DNA of 64,000 bases from Actinoallomurus liliacearum (GTDB lineage Bacteria > Actinomycetota > Actinomycetes > Streptosporangiales > Streptosporangiaceae), in assembly GCF_039542035.1 (NCBI RefSeq), contig NZ_BAABHJ010000022.1:1-64000 (forward strand). Reading direction: 5' to 3'. The position numbers and the translations under genes were made by a program. Shown here one piece after another: positions 44,476-54,039 of the stretch. Each line of letters begins with the position of its first letter. Positions within the stretch are counted from its first letter, which is position 1. The notes below the pieces were generated by a model. It saw only the letters and a list, made by a program, of their open reading frames with translations, was not told where the DNA came from and did not search any database.

Positions 44476-45450
44476 ATGCCCAGGACACACCCACCGCTCG
44501 ACCCGGAGCTCGCCGCAGTGCTGACGGTCGTACACGAACATCTGTCACCGACCATCACCGCCGGAGACATCAAGGAACTGCGAGCCAACCCCATGTTCGC
44601 GGTCGCGGACGCGGACCTGACGCGCGACGGGACCGTCGAACTCCAGGACATCTCCATACCGGGTCCGCCGGGCGCCCCCGAGGTCTCGCTGCTCGTCCTC
44701 AGGCCCGTGGGCCTGGCGGCAGGAGCGCCCGTCTTCTACTACATGCACGGCGGCGGCATGATCATCGGCAACAATCGCACCGGAGTCGGCGGCGCGCTCG
44801 ACTGGGCGGTCGACAACGGGGCCGTCGTGGTGTCGGTGGAGTACCGCCTGGCGCCGGAACATCCCGACCCGGCTCCGATCGAGGACTGCTACGCCGGCCT
44901 GTTGTGGACCCACGAACACGCCGCGGAGATCGGCGGCGACCCGAACCGAATCGTCGTCACAGGGGCGAGCGCAGGCGGAGGGCTCGCGGCCGGCGTGGCA
45001 CTGCTCGCACGCGATCGCGGCGGTCCGCGGCTGCTCGGTCAAGTCCTCATGTGCCCGATGCTCGACGACCGTTTCGTCACGCCGAGCAGCCGGGAACTCG
45101 ATGGCGAGGGCGTCTGGGACGCCACCAGCAATGCGACCGGGTGGACCGCGTTGCTCGGCGAAAGCAGAGGTGGCAGCGACGTCAGCATCTACGCGGCGCC
45201 GGCGAGAGCGACCGACCTGACCGGCTTGCCCACCTCATTCGTCGATGTCGGCTCTGTCGAGACCTTCCGCGACGAGGCCATCGACTACGCCACTCGGCTG
45301 CTGCAGGCCGGCGTTCAGTCCGAGCTGCACGTCTGGCCAGGCGGCTTCCACGGATTCGACGGTATGGCCCCACAGGCTTCGCTGTCACAGACCGCGTCCG
45401 CGACCCGAGCCGCCTGGATCCGACGGCTCCTGCTCCTGCCCGCGGGCTGA
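44476..45450 (+). CDS. Alpha/beta hydrolase, HSL-family esterase
   Basis: A 324-aa esterase: HGGG at 91-94, EYRLAPEHPDPAPIEDCYAG, nucleophile elbow GASAGG with Ser165, acidic residue in GSVETFRDE (Glu262 where the family usually has Asp), and His292 in GGFHGFD. Third gene of the TetR-controlled operon, with an ATG 66 bp after the oxidoreductase. With an F420 reductase and a second hydrolase beside it, the unit looks like a catabolic path for an ester or lactone (inference). Confidence 0.88.
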   Translation: MPRTHPPLDPELAAVLTVVHEHLSPTITAGDIKELRANPMFAVADADLTRDGTVELQDISIPGPPGAPEVSLLVLRPVGLAAGAPVFYYMHGGGMIIGNNRTGVGGALDWAVDNGAVVVSVEYRLAPEHPDPAPIEDCYAGLLWTHEHAAEIGGDPNRIVVTGASAGGGLAAGVALLARDRGGPRLLGQVLMCPMLDDRFVTPSSRELDGEGVWDATSNATGWTALLGESRGGSDVSIYAAPARATDLTGLPTSFVDVGSVETFRDEAIDYATRLLQAGVQSELHVWPGGFHGFDGMAPQASLSQTASATRAAWIRRLLLLPAG

Positions 45451-45491
45451 CATCAGGATCCTTGTAACCCTGTTGACCGGCTCGCTGTAGC

Positions 45492-45526
45492 GAGACGCTC
45501 GGCCGGACATCCCGGTCGAGCGTCTC
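45492..45526 (+). terminator. Terminator hairpin after the esterase operon
   Basis: GAGACGCTCGGCCGG pairs with 45512-45526 (15 bp with one G-T), loop of 5; 42 bases after the stop, between convergent genes. Confidence 0.7.
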
Positions 45527-45676
45527 ACGCGGGCGGCTGACGCCGCAGGACATGCGGGGTGGTGCATCGCCTTGCCCTGCTCTTCGAGTGCCGGTGCCCG
45601 AGGCCGCCGTCTTGGCCGACCACGTCTCTCACAGGCGATCGCAGGAGGCCCCTGCCGCTCCGCCGAACGGGCGACG

Positions 45677-46047
45677 TCAGTGGGTGAAGGTGTGCCGGTA
45701 GGCGGTGGGGTGGTGCCCAGTGCGCGCCGGAAGTGCAGCCGTAGGTTGGCGGCCGTGCCCAGCCCGCAGTCCTGCGCCACCCGGTCCACCGAGTGGTCCG
45801 TGGTCTCCAGCAGTTCCCGCGCTCTGCCGAGACGGGCGCCCAGCAACCACTGCAATGGGGTCGTGCCCGTCTCTTCGGTGAACCGGCGCATGAACGTACG
45901 CTGCGAGATGCCCGCGTGCCGGGCGAGCACGCGCAGGGTGAGCGGCTCGCCGAGCCGGTGCAGGGCCCATTCGCGGGTCTCGGCGAGCGACGCTTCGCCG
46001 GCCTCCGCGACCGGAGCCGGCACGTACTGGGCCTTGTGCATGCCGAA
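45677..46047 (-). pseudogene. GlxA-like AraC-family regulator, C-terminal half only, frameshifted
   Basis: AQYVPAPVAEAGEASLAETR, EWALHRLGEPLTLRVLARHA, GISQRTFMRRFTEETGTTPL and VDRVAQDCGLGTAANLRLHF form the double AraC helix-turn-helix with the QYVP linker typical of GlxA. The DJ-1/PfpI sensor domain is cut off by an integrase end at 46071. The last residues TAYRHTFTH are reached only after a one-base deletion in a C run near 45705. Confidence 0.65.
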
Positions 46048-46070
46048 AACCTCATCCACGCAGGTCAAGC

Positions 46071-46175
46071 GGCATGCTCGTACTCGTTGATGATTCCGCC
46101 CAGACGCTGGTGTCTGCGCACGTCCAAGCGGGCGATTCGCTCAGGGTCGGCGATCGGTGGAGGCAGCGGATGGAG
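46071..46175 (-). pseudogene. rve-domain integrase, C-terminal end
   Basis: PIADPERIARLDVRRHQRLG then GIINEYEHAA and stop, homologous to the end of the integrase relic at 24215; the bases after the stop also agree. It truncates the GlxA-like gene. From 46180 to 46540 nothing is recognised. Confidence 0.5.
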
Positions 46176-46544
46176 CGGGCGGGCGTTCGCGATGCCCCAC
46201 CCGCCGCCCCGCGAGCGAACCGGCAGGGGATGACACACACGCCGTCCGAGGTCGGCAGGCGACCACCCGACACATCCAGGACTCCGGGCGCAACCGAACA
46301 TCCCCGTTCCCGCCAGGTCGCCCCCGGGGCCCACACCACCGCAGGCTTCGGCGATCACAGCCACAGCCCGACGCTCCGACAGCGCCGTTACGGCCATGTG
46401 ACGGAGCTCCAGTTCGAGGTGCAGTACTAAGGCCTGTTCGAAGTTCGGATCACGGGAGGGCTGGCAGGCTCGTAGCCAGATGGCCAATTGGCGCGGATGC
46501 CGGTGGCGGCGAGGTCACCGAAGTCGACGCCGGTGAAGGGGGCT

Positions 46545-46764
46545 GCGCAACTCGCTATTGCTCTTCTCGGGCCTGCACACGGGTCACGCGCCGTACAGCT
46601 ACGCGGGCTGGTTCGGCACCGCCGTAGCGGCGGCCGGCAACATGGTGGGCGGCATCCTTCTGGTCACCACCGTGCGGCTGGGTCAGGTCCCGCACAAGCT
46701 CGCCGCACACCGCGCCGCCCTGGCACCTGACGTCGTCGGCACGCCCGAAGATCACCCCACGTAG
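46545..46764 (+). pseudogene. Formate/nitrite transporter (FNT) C-terminal relic
   Basis: LFSGLHTGHAPYSYAGWFGT then AVAAAGNMVGGILLVTTVRL and GQVPHKL: the last membrane helix and tail of FNT-family channels. The first five helices are missing. Confidence 0.5.
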
Positions 46765-46772
46765 ACGAGCGG

Positions 46773-47699
46773 TCACGCGGTCAGGACGGGAGCAAGGGAG
46801 CGCAGGTGATCGACCTGCTGGGCGAAGGTCTCGGCGATCGGCTGGATGCAGACGTGATCGGCGCCGGCCTCGTGATGGGCGCGGACGCGTTCGGCGATGG
46901 CGTCCGGATCCCCCCAGCACACCACGGCGTCGATGAGCGCGTCGCTGCCGCCGTTCGCGAAGTCGGAGTCGGAGAAACCCAGCTCGCGCAGGTTGTTGAG
47001 GTAGTTGGGCAGCGCGAGGTAGAAGGCCGCGTACTCGCGCGCGGCGGCGCGCGCCCGTTCGGGGTCGGTCTCGAGCACGATCGCCTGCTCCGGCGCGAGG
47101 ATCGGCTCGGAGCCGAGGACCTCGCGGGCCCGCGCGGTGTGCTCGGGAGGAACGAAGTAGGTGTGCGCGCCCTGGGCGCGCGTCGCGGCGAGTTCGAGCA
47201 TGGCGCGACGGAGCGCGGCCAGCAGTCTCGGGGGCCGCTCGGGCAGGGGCGGCCCGAACTCGGTGGCGTCCATGGCGTCGAGGTAGGTACGCATGGTCGC
47301 CACCGGCTTGCCGTAGTCGTGGCCCCGCGGCTTGACCAGCGGGGCGTGGCTCACCCCGAGGCCCATCGTGAAGCGTCCCGGCCACGCGTCGGCCAGGGTG
47401 TTGGCGCCATTGGCGGCCGCGACCGCGTCCCGGCCGAAGATGTTGGCGATCCCGGTGGCGACGTTCAGCCGCTCGGTGCCGCAGAGCAGGACCGCCGCGT
47501 GGGTGAAGGACTCTCTGGTGTTCGGCCCCTCGCCGAACCAGTAGGTGGAATATCCCAGCTCCTCGATCGCCGCCGCCCCGCGCAGTTCCTCCTCGGCGCG
47601 CACCTCGGAGATGGTGGTCATGAACCAGACGCCGAGCCGGCCGAGACGTTCCTTCACGGCGGAAAGGTCCGCCGGCGGTGGCGGTGTGCGCTCGGCCAT
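46773..47699 (-). CDS. LLM-class F420-dependent oxidoreductase
   Basis: A 308-aa luciferase-like enzyme of the mycobacterial/actinobacterial probable-F420 group: RLGVWFMTTISEVRAEEELR, IEELGYSTYWFGEGPNTRES, TERLNVATGIANIFGRDAVA and WPGRFTMGLGVSHAPLVKPR. Ser/Asn-rich loops fit F420 binding. ATG at 47699; intact. It is monocistronic, with no regulator beside it, and converges on the FNT relic. From 47700 to 48100 there is no gene, although KDENGSALGWKGIDRTAFLH at 48005-48070 looks protein-like. Confidence 0.87.
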   Translation of the reverse strand: MAERTPPPPADLSAVKERLGRLGVWFMTTISEVRAEEELRGAAAIEELGYSTYWFGEGPNTRESFTHAAVLLCGTERLNVATGIANIFGRDAVAAANGANTLADAWPGRFTMGLGVSHAPLVKPRGHDYGKPVATMRTYLDAMDATEFGPPLPERPPRLLAALRRAMLELAATRAQGAHTYFVPPEHTARAREVLGSEPILAPEQAIVLETDPERARAAAREYAAFYLALPNYLNNLRELGFSDSDFANGGSDALIDAVVCWGDPDAIAERVRAHHEAGADHVCIQPIAETFAQQVDHLRSLAPVLTA

Positions 47700-48171
47700 C
47701 TGCCGCTCCAGCTCCCCATCGGTTCAACCAGGATCAGTGTTCTTCAGACATACCCGTCCTGGCAGGTCAGGGCGGGTCCCGTGCGGCAAAGAACTTTGGA
47801 GGGGAACTTTGTGTCGGCTGAGGTCACGGGCTCCGCCGGCCTTCATTGCGGAGGTTACGCGGGCGACCGGACCTACGCCCGGGAGTTCGGGGACGACTAC
47901 AGCCTTCCCTCTCAAGGGATGCCATCTGCGAAGTGCAGCCGAACAACAAGAAGACGGGCAACGTCGCGGACCTGATGTTCAGCCGATATCAGCGACTGCT
48001 TAAAAAGGACGAGAACGGGAGTGCACTGGGCTGGAAAGGTATCGACCGTACAGCCTTCCTGCACGACCTCGATTGAATCGCCCCGGGGTTCGGTGGAGGC
48101 TCTGATGTTCCCCGGGTTTGGTGGAGTCGTGTTGGTTGACTTTCATGCCTCGTCCCCCAGAGAGGCCGTGC

Positions 48172-48474
48172 ATGCCCAGGAGCTATCCCTCCGAGTTCCG
48201 TCGTAAGGTCCTGGACCTGTTGAAGGCCGGTCGGACCGTGCAGCAGGTGGCCGTAGACCTGCAGATCAGTGACCAGACCATTTACAACTGGCGCCGCCAG
48301 GACCGGATCGATGCCGGTCTTGAAGCCGGTGTGACCTCCTCAGATCACGCCGAGCTGGTCGCGGCCCGTCGCCGGATCGCCGAACTGGAGACCGAGCTGG
48401 CCGTCACCCGCCGGGCGATCGAGCTGGTGAGAGAGGCGGTGCCCCCAAAAGGCGGTTCGAAGCCATCGAGGTGA
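48172..48474 (+). CDS. IS3-family transposase OrfA
   Basis: A 100-aa DNA-binding subunit: helix-turn-helix SYPSEFRRKVLDLLKAGRTV / QQVAVDLQISDQTIYNWRRQ, then coiled coil LVAARRRIAELETELAVTRR. CCAAAAGG near the 3' end is a possible slippery site, and OrfB overlaps it by 4 bases, as expected for an OrfAB fusion made by frameshifting. Confidence 0.88.
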   Translation: MPRSYPSEFRRKVLDLLKAGRTVQQVAVDLQISDQTIYNWRRQDRIDAGLEAGVTSSDHAELVAARRRIAELETELAVTRRAIELVREAVPPKGGSKPSR

Positions 48475-49320
48475 TGGCCGCCGAAGGCCTGCCGATTCAG
48501 ACCTGCTGCCGGGTGCTGAACGTGTCTGAATCCGGGTTCTTTGCCTGGCGGACCCGCGCACCTTCGGCACGTGCGCTGCGGCACGCCTGGTTGCTCGAGC
48601 AGATCCGGCAGGCGCACGCGGCCTCAAGCGGCGTCTACGGCGGTCGGCGTGTCCACGCCGAGCTGACCCTCGGCCGCGGCATCGCCGTCGGCCACGGCCA
48701 GATCGAGCTGCTGATGCACCGGGCCGGCATCAAAGGTCTGCCCGGGCACAAGCGCCGCCGTCCGGTCCACCAGACGCCGACGGCAGCCGACCTGGTCGAC
48801 CGCAAGTTCGCCCGCGAGCGCCCGGACCAGCTGTGGGTCACCGATATCACCGAACACCCCACCCGTGAGGGCAAGGTGTACTGCTGCGTGGTGCTGGACA
48901 CCTACTCCCGCCGCGTGGTCGGCTGGTCGATCGACTCGTCCCAGACCTCGACCTTGGTGACCAACGCCCTGGGCATGGCGATCCACAACCGCCGCCCCGC
49001 CGCAGGAGCAGTCATCCATTCCGATCACGGGGGTGCAGTTCACTTCCTGGGCCTTTACCCGCCGCGCCCAAGAGTCCGGGCTGGTGGCATCGATGGGCTC
49101 GATCGGTGACTGCTTCGACAACGCCGTGATCGAGTCGTTCTGGGGCCGGATGCAGACCGAGCTACTGAACCGGCGTCGATGGAAGACCCGCATCGAACTG
49201 GCGAACGCGATCTTCGAGTACTTGGAGATCTTCCACAACCGCCAGCGTCGCCACAGCGCCCTGGGGATGCTCACCCCGATCGAATACGAGATGCTCTCCC
49301 CGAACACCCACCCGGCATGA
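48471..49320 (+). pseudogene. IS3-family transposase OrfB, one-base insertion
   Basis: MAAEGLPIQTCCRVLNVSES, RPDQLWVTDITEHPTREGKV (first Asp), GAVIHSDHG (second Asp), then QFTSWAFTRRAQESGLVASM, GDCFDNAVIESFWGRMQTEL (Glu) and HSALGMLTPIEYE. The frame breaks at a run of five G (49026-49030) where four would restore HSDHGVQF. All DDE residues are otherwise present. Likely a very recent inactivation or a homopolymer error. Confidence 0.8.
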
Positions 49321-49361
49321 AAGCCAACCAACACGACTCTACAAAAGCCGGGGCACATCAA

Positions 49362-49980
49362 TGAGCTGGACCGGGAAGTGTCGGTGGACTCCAGCATTGT
49401 GCGTGCTCATCAGCACGCCGCCGGAGCCCGGCGCCGGCCCGCCGGCCACACAGGGGGCGAAACACCGCGCCGGGCACACCGAGCCAGTTGATCATGCTAT
49501 CGGCCGGTCCGGGGGCGGGCCCACCACCAAGATCCATCTGGCCTGTGACGGGCACGGGCGGCCGCTGTGGTCGTGCTGAGTGGCGGGAACGTCAACGACT
49601 GCACCATGTTCGAGCAGGTGATGGCCGGGATCTGCACCCCCCGCCATCCACAGGTCCGCCCCGGCCGGCCCTGGCGACGCCCCGAGCGGATGATCGCCGA
49701 CAAGGGCTACAGCTCCCGCGCGATCCGCGCCTGGCTGCGCCGGCGCGGCATCGCCGCCACCATCCCCGAACGACGTGACCAACGGGACGGCCGCCTGCGC
49801 CGCGGCTCGGCCGGCGGCCGCCCACCCGCCTTCGGCCCTCACATCTACCGGCGCCGCGACGTCGTCGAACGCTGCTTCAACCGCCTCAAGCAATACCGCG
49901 CCATCGCCACCCGCTACGACAAGACCGTACTGTCCTACCAGGGCATGATCGACCTGGCCACCCTGCTCATGTGGCTTTGA
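49362..49980 (+). pseudogene. IS5-family transposase, 5'-truncated and frameshifted
   Basis: DHAIGRSGGGPTTKIHLACD then GHGRPL, a frameshift near 49570, VVLSGGNVNDCTMFEQVMAG, MIADKGYSSRAIRAWLRRRG, VVERCFNRLKQYRAIATRYD and KTVLSYQGMIDLATLLMWL, followed by the IS end GGACAGGCCCT. The 5' part is missing at the IS3 right end. This is the family in which the group II intron at 25732 is inserted; here the site after ATRYDK is empty. Confidence 0.75.
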
Positions 49981-50021
49981 GGACAGGCCCTAGCCCGGCG
50001 GTCGATGACATGGCGGGCGAC

Positions 50022-51176
50022 TCAGCGCGGCTGCCCGTTCGGATGCAGAACGACCTTCGTCCAGCCGGGGTCCCGGTGGTCGAAGTGCTCATAGCCCTCC
50101 GGCGCCTCCCCCAGCGGGAGCTCGTGCGAGACGACCCACGACGGCCGGGCCCGGCCCGTACGAATGAGGCGCATGAGTTCGCGGTTGTAGGCCTTGACGT
50201 TGCACTGGCCGTTTCCGATGCTCTGGCCCTTGAACCAGAACAGGCCATAGTCGAAGGCGACCTCGCCCTCCTTGTAGAGCGGGTCGGGACTCTTCGGGTC
50301 CTGCGGCACGTACACGCCGACGACGCCGATGGAGCCGGCGAAGCGTACGGACCTGACCAGGTTGTTCAGCGTCATGTTCGGGTGCTCGTGTCCCTCCGGG
50401 TCATGGGCCTGGTAGCCGACGCACTCGCAGCCACGGTCGGCGCCCATGCCTTCGGTCTGGTCCATGATCGCCTCGACGGGCGCCACCTTCGAGTCGTCGA
50501 TCGGAATGGCGCCGATCTCCTCGGCGAGCTTGAGCCGGTCCGGATGCCGGTCGACGACGAAGACCTTGCTCGCGCTCTTGAGCGTCGATGAAAGGGCCGC
50601 CATCAGGCCGACCGGCCCGGCGCCGTAGATGGCGACCGTCTCGCCGGCCCGTACGCGGGCGAGCTCGGTGGCGTGCCAGCCCGTCGGGAAGATGTCGGCC
50701 AGCATGACGTAGTCCGTCTGCCGCTCCTCCGCCTCCGGCGGCAGGATGAGGCAGTTGAAGTCGGCGTAGGGAACGCGGAGCAGTTCGGCCTGGCCGCCGT
50801 TGTAGGGCCCCATGTCCGCGAAGCCGTACGCGGCGCCCGCTATGTTCGGATCCGGGTTCGCGATGAGGCAGAAGGCGGTGAGCCCCTTCTCACAGTTCTC
50901 GCAGAAACCACAGCTGACGTTGAAGGGCATGCACACCAGATCGCCGACCTTGACCCGGTCGACGGCCTCGCCGACCTCCACCACCTCACCGAGGTTCTCG
51001 TGGCCGAGCACGCGACCGGTCTCCAGGTCCGTACGCCCCTCGTACATGTGCAGGTCCGAACCGCAGATGTTGGTCGTGGTGATCCTCACCAGCGCGTCTG
51101 TGGGCCGTTCGATCCTCGCGTCCGGCACCTCCTCGACCCCGACCGTACGCGGTCCCTCGTAGACAACGGCTCTCAT
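50022..51176 (-). CDS. fdhA: Zinc-dependent alcohol dehydrogenase, glutathione-independent formaldehyde-dehydrogenase type
   Basis: A 384-aa MDR enzyme. Catalytic zinc: Cys38 in NICGSDLH, His59-Glu60 in GHEN. Structural zinc: Cys89, Cys92, Cys95, Cys103 (SCGFCENCEKGLTAFC). The nucleotide fold is GAGPVGLMA. The insertion GYQAHDPEGHEHPNMTLNNL is the mark of Pseudomonas-type formaldehyde dismutase/dehydrogenase proteins. It oxidises formaldehyde or other aldehydes with NAD. ATG at 51176. It opens the aldehyde/stress island; gene symbol by family only. Confidence 0.85.
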   Translation of the reverse strand: MRAVVYEGPRTVGVEEVPDARIERPTDALVRITTTNICGSDLHMYEGRTDLETGRVLGHENLGEVVEVGEAVDRVKVGDLVCMPFNVSCGFCENCEKGLTAFCLIANPDPNIAGAAYGFADMGPYNGGQAELLRVPYADFNCLILPPEAEERQTDYVMLADIFPTGWHATELARVRAGETVAIYGAGPVGLMAALSSTLKSASKVFVVDRHPDRLKLAEEIGAIPIDDSKVAPVEAIMDQTEGMGADRGCECVGYQAHDPEGHEHPNMTLNNLVRSVRFAGSIGVVGVYVPQDPKSPDPLYKEGEVAFDYGLFWFKGQSIGNGQCNVKAYNRELMRLIRTGRARPSWVVSHELPLGEAPEGYEHFDHRDPGWTKVVLHPNGQPR

Positions 51177-51352
51177 GGCGAATACCTCGATCTAGTCGAT
51201 CAATGGAATATCGGCCGCCAAGTAATGTCGCCGACTGTCGGCGACTCCCGACAATCACCCAACGCCTGCCGGAAATAGGGATATCCGCAGGCCGGTGCCC
51301 CTATTTCGAGTTTCCCACCTCTCGTACCGGTGTCAATGTAGACGAGAAAGCT

Positions 51353-51600
51353 TTACTCTCCGGCGTGGCTCCGCTGATCGGTTCGCGCCTCGGCGGCGAA
51401 CCCGTGGGCGGCTGCGTGCGCCATGCCTACCGCGATGAGCAGGAGCATGGCCAGGAGGAAGGCGTACGTCGGGATCGCGAACAGATTTTCCCCCTGGCGA
51501 ACGCCGCGGAGGTTCCCCGCGAGCGAAACGGCGTTCCGAGGTTGTCGCCGGCCAGGACAAATTGGATCAAAGCGCCAAATCTCGCTGGAACCGGCTCGTC
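51353..51600 (-). pseudogene. APC-type amino-acid permease fragment
   Basis: SLAGNLRGVRQGENLFAIPT then YAFLLAMLLLIAVGM corresponds to helices 4-5 of APC permeases (NLRGVRESG..FAIPTYxF), ending in a stop soon after. A few upstream residues in another frame may belong to it. No transport function can remain. Confidence 0.45.
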
Positions 51601-51765
51601 GCGGAAGTAGCCGAGCACCGGATCGACCGGCAGGGCCCGGTCCGCGCGCCGTCCGGCGAGCACCGAGCCCAGCGCCGGCCGCCACCGGGCGGTACCCGGT
51701 TCTCCGCCTCCCTGTTCCTCGCGAGCTGCCATCGACGCGACCGAAGCCGCCCATGCGTCGCGCGG

Positions 51766-53898
51766 TCATCCTCCGCCGGGCCGGCCGGTCACCGTCGCAC
51801 GGCTGAGTTCCCTGAGTCGCTCGGCGTCAGCGATCAGCCCGTACACCATGTCGCGAGTGCCTGCAGCACCCGCAGGCTCCACCGAAGTTGCACCGGGGGC
51901 GAGGTGGCCGACGAGTCCGGCCCGGCGCCGGCCGGGCGGCTCCGGTGAGCGTTGATCGCGGATGCCGACTTCGGCCTGCGGCATTGCCGAACCCGGGTAG
52001 GGAAAGGCGAGAACCTCGTCGGCGCCCTGGTCAAGATGGTCGGCGACTTCACGCGCGGCGGTAGCGATGGCACCGACCGGGACGGCGGCGAAGGACGCCG
52101 GCGATGTCAGGCGTTCTCGTAGCCGCCGCGCGGCTCTGCCCGTCTCACCGATGCGCGAGATCTGTTCGTCGGGTGACGCAGCCTTCCGCCTGAGCCTGGT
52201 GCCGGTCGCTTCGAGCGCGGCGGCGGCCGACGCCGCCTTCCGGCCCGCGCCGCGGATCCGGGACTCGCGCCCCCTGGACGGTTCGGCGACCGCACGCGCG
52301 AGAACGGCATGGATCTGCAGCAACCGGGCCAGCCGCTCGGCTATCCGCCGCTGGATCCCGGCCGGAAACAGCAGTTGCGCGAAGAGCATCGCGAGCAGGG
52401 CGCCCGCGAGACTGAGTACGACGCGCAGGATCCCGGCCCGCCAATTCAGCGGCGCGGTGAAGTCGATGAGGAGCATGGTCATCGGCGTGCCGAGCGTGAT
52501 CCAATAGCCCGTGTTCACCGGTTTGAGCGTGAACCCGAGCGCGCCGCTGATGAAAATCAGGGCGAGGAGGGTGATCCGCCCGGGCGCGAGTGCCAGGGCA
52601 ACGGCGGCGGCCATGGCGCCGACCGTGGTGCCGACGGCCTGCTGCAGGACCATCCGCACCGTGTCGGTGTACGAGTCGCGCAGGCTGAACAGTACGGTCA
52701 CGATCAGCCAGTGCGGGTGAGACAGGTGCAGTCCGACGGCCAGGAACATGGTCAGCGCCAGCGCCGCACCCATGCGTGCGGCGTGCCGGAACCGGGGTGA
52801 TCGGGTCCTGACCGCCTCGACGCACCGGGCCCACCAGGCACGGATCCCCGGCAGTCGTCGCCCGGCGATGCGCCGCTCTTGCGCTAGGACCCGACACACC
52901 GTGTCGGCCGACGCATTCATCCGGCCGATGATCCGGTCGGCGTGGAGGCGCAGCGCGACGGTAGGCAGGCCGGCCCGCCCGGCGATACCCCGGCTGTCGT
53001 GTTCGCCCAACCGGCTCATCGGGACCGAACCCGCCGCCACAGTGTCGGGCGGCACGTCCGCATCCGTCTCGATCGCCATGCCGAGCGTGCGCAACCGGAC
53101 GGCGACGGCGGTGAGGGCGCCCCCGAATTCGGCCTGCCACTCCATTGGATACGGCCGACTTTCCAGGCGCAGCGCGCCCAGGGCGGCTGCCTCGCCCATC
53201 ACCTGATCGATCGCCGCAATCATACGAGCCGGTCGCCGCTGTTCCTCAAAGCCGCCCGAGCGGTAAAGGCCGTAGACGATCCGGGCGGAATGAAGGTCCG
53301 AATAAGCCGTGGCGCGCCGACGAGACCACTCGTCCGGGTCCAGGTCAGGGCCCGCCAGATCGTCGAGCGTGTCGGCGACCGAACATGCGGCAGCGGCGAT
53401 ACCAGCGCGCAGCGGCCGGAGCCTCCGTACGACCCACGGCGCCAGCAGCAGCACACAGATCCACGCACCGCCCAGCGTCTCCAGCAGTCCGTTGTACAGC
53501 ACCGGGCTGGTCGCCGGTCGCAGCGCCGCGACCAGCGTGCACAGCGCCGCCATCGGTCCCAGCTCGGGAATCGCCGCGCCGAACGCTGCGACCGCGGATG
53601 TGACCACCACCATCAGCCAGTCATGGCTGCTGACCAGGCCGCCGAGCCAGGAGAACAGCGTCACGACGGCGACCCTGATGATTATCGAGCGGGCACGGGC
53701 GCCCTGGGGCCCCTGCGGTCCGATGACCCCGACGTAGAAGGCCCCCAGGGCGACGAGCTGGCTCTCGGCGACACGCCCGGTGATCAGGCCCGCCACCAGC
53801 GGGACACACACGCCGGCCGCGGTCACCAGCCCATAGACCGGCGCCGCGCCGCCCTCGAACGTGGCGAACGCCCGGCGCAGCCACAACAGCGATGACAC
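51766..53898 (-). CDS. FUSC-family inner-membrane protein
   Basis: A 710-aa FUSC-type (aromatic-acid exporter/YccS-like) protein with two sets of membrane helices. The N-terminal set is VYGLVTAAGVCVPLVAGLIT ... LAPWVVRR; the second, after a ~220-residue cytoplasmic stretch, runs AALALTMFLAVGLHLSHPHW ... LSLAGALLAMLFAQLLFPAG. A C-terminal cytoplasmic helix bundle ends in AREVADHLDQGADEVLAFPY. FUSC proteins are thought to export aromatic acids or related compounds. GTG start at 53898. A relic of a paralogue's C-terminus is at 21830-22153. Confidence 0.85.
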   Translation of the reverse strand: MSSLLWLRRAFATFEGGAAPVYGLVTAAGVCVPLVAGLITGRVAESQLVALGAFYVGVIGPQGPQGARARSIIIRVAVVTLFSWLGGLVSSHDWLMVVVTSAVAAFGAAIPELGPMAALCTLVAALRPATSPVLYNGLLETLGGAWICVLLLAPWVVRRLRPLRAGIAAAACSVADTLDDLAGPDLDPDEWSRRRATAYSDLHSARIVYGLYRSGGFEEQRRPARMIAAIDQVMGEAAALGALRLESRPYPMEWQAEFGGALTAVAVRLRTLGMAIETDADVPPDTVAAGSVPMSRLGEHDSRGIAGRAGLPTVALRLHADRIIGRMNASADTVCRVLAQERRIAGRRLPGIRAWWARCVEAVRTRSPRFRHAARMGAALALTMFLAVGLHLSHPHWLIVTVLFSLRDSYTDTVRMVLQQAVGTTVGAMAAAVALALAPGRITLLALIFISGALGFTLKPVNTGYWITLGTPMTMLLIDFTAPLNWRAGILRVVLSLAGALLAMLFAQLLFPAGIQRRIAERLARLLQIHAVLARAVAEPSRGRESRIRGAGRKAASAAAALEATGTRLRRKAASPDEQISRIGETGRAARRLRERLTSPASFAAVPVGAIATAAREVADHLDQGADEVLAFPYPGSAMPQAEVGIRDQRSPEPPGRRRAGLVGHLAPGATSVEPAGAAGTRDMVYGLIADAERLRELSRATVTGRPGGG

Positions 53899-54039
53899 GG
53901 TGCTCCCCCGGCGACGTGGCAGCGGTCTCCGCCCCTTACCCCACGACGTTCACGCCTACCCACCACGGTCCCGGAGCTGCGGGCGGCTAAGGCACATGGC
54001 CCGCGTAGCCGGGGGACGGGGCCCAGGGAATGAAGCGAC

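Larger units (their letters stand above)
48103..49361 (+). mobile_element. IS3-family insertion sequence with long terminal inverted repeats
   Basis: The left end starting TGATGTTCCCCGGG and the right end (reverse complement starting TGATGTGCCCCGGC) stay similar for about 45 bp, through GAGTCGTGTTGGTTG. Length about 1.26 kb with OrfA and OrfB inside. No convincing target duplication is visible. A second, partial copy of the end (CCCCGGGGTTCGGTGGAG at 48080-48097) lies just outside the left end. The right end abuts an IS5-type transposase cut at its 5' side. Confidence 0.8.
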
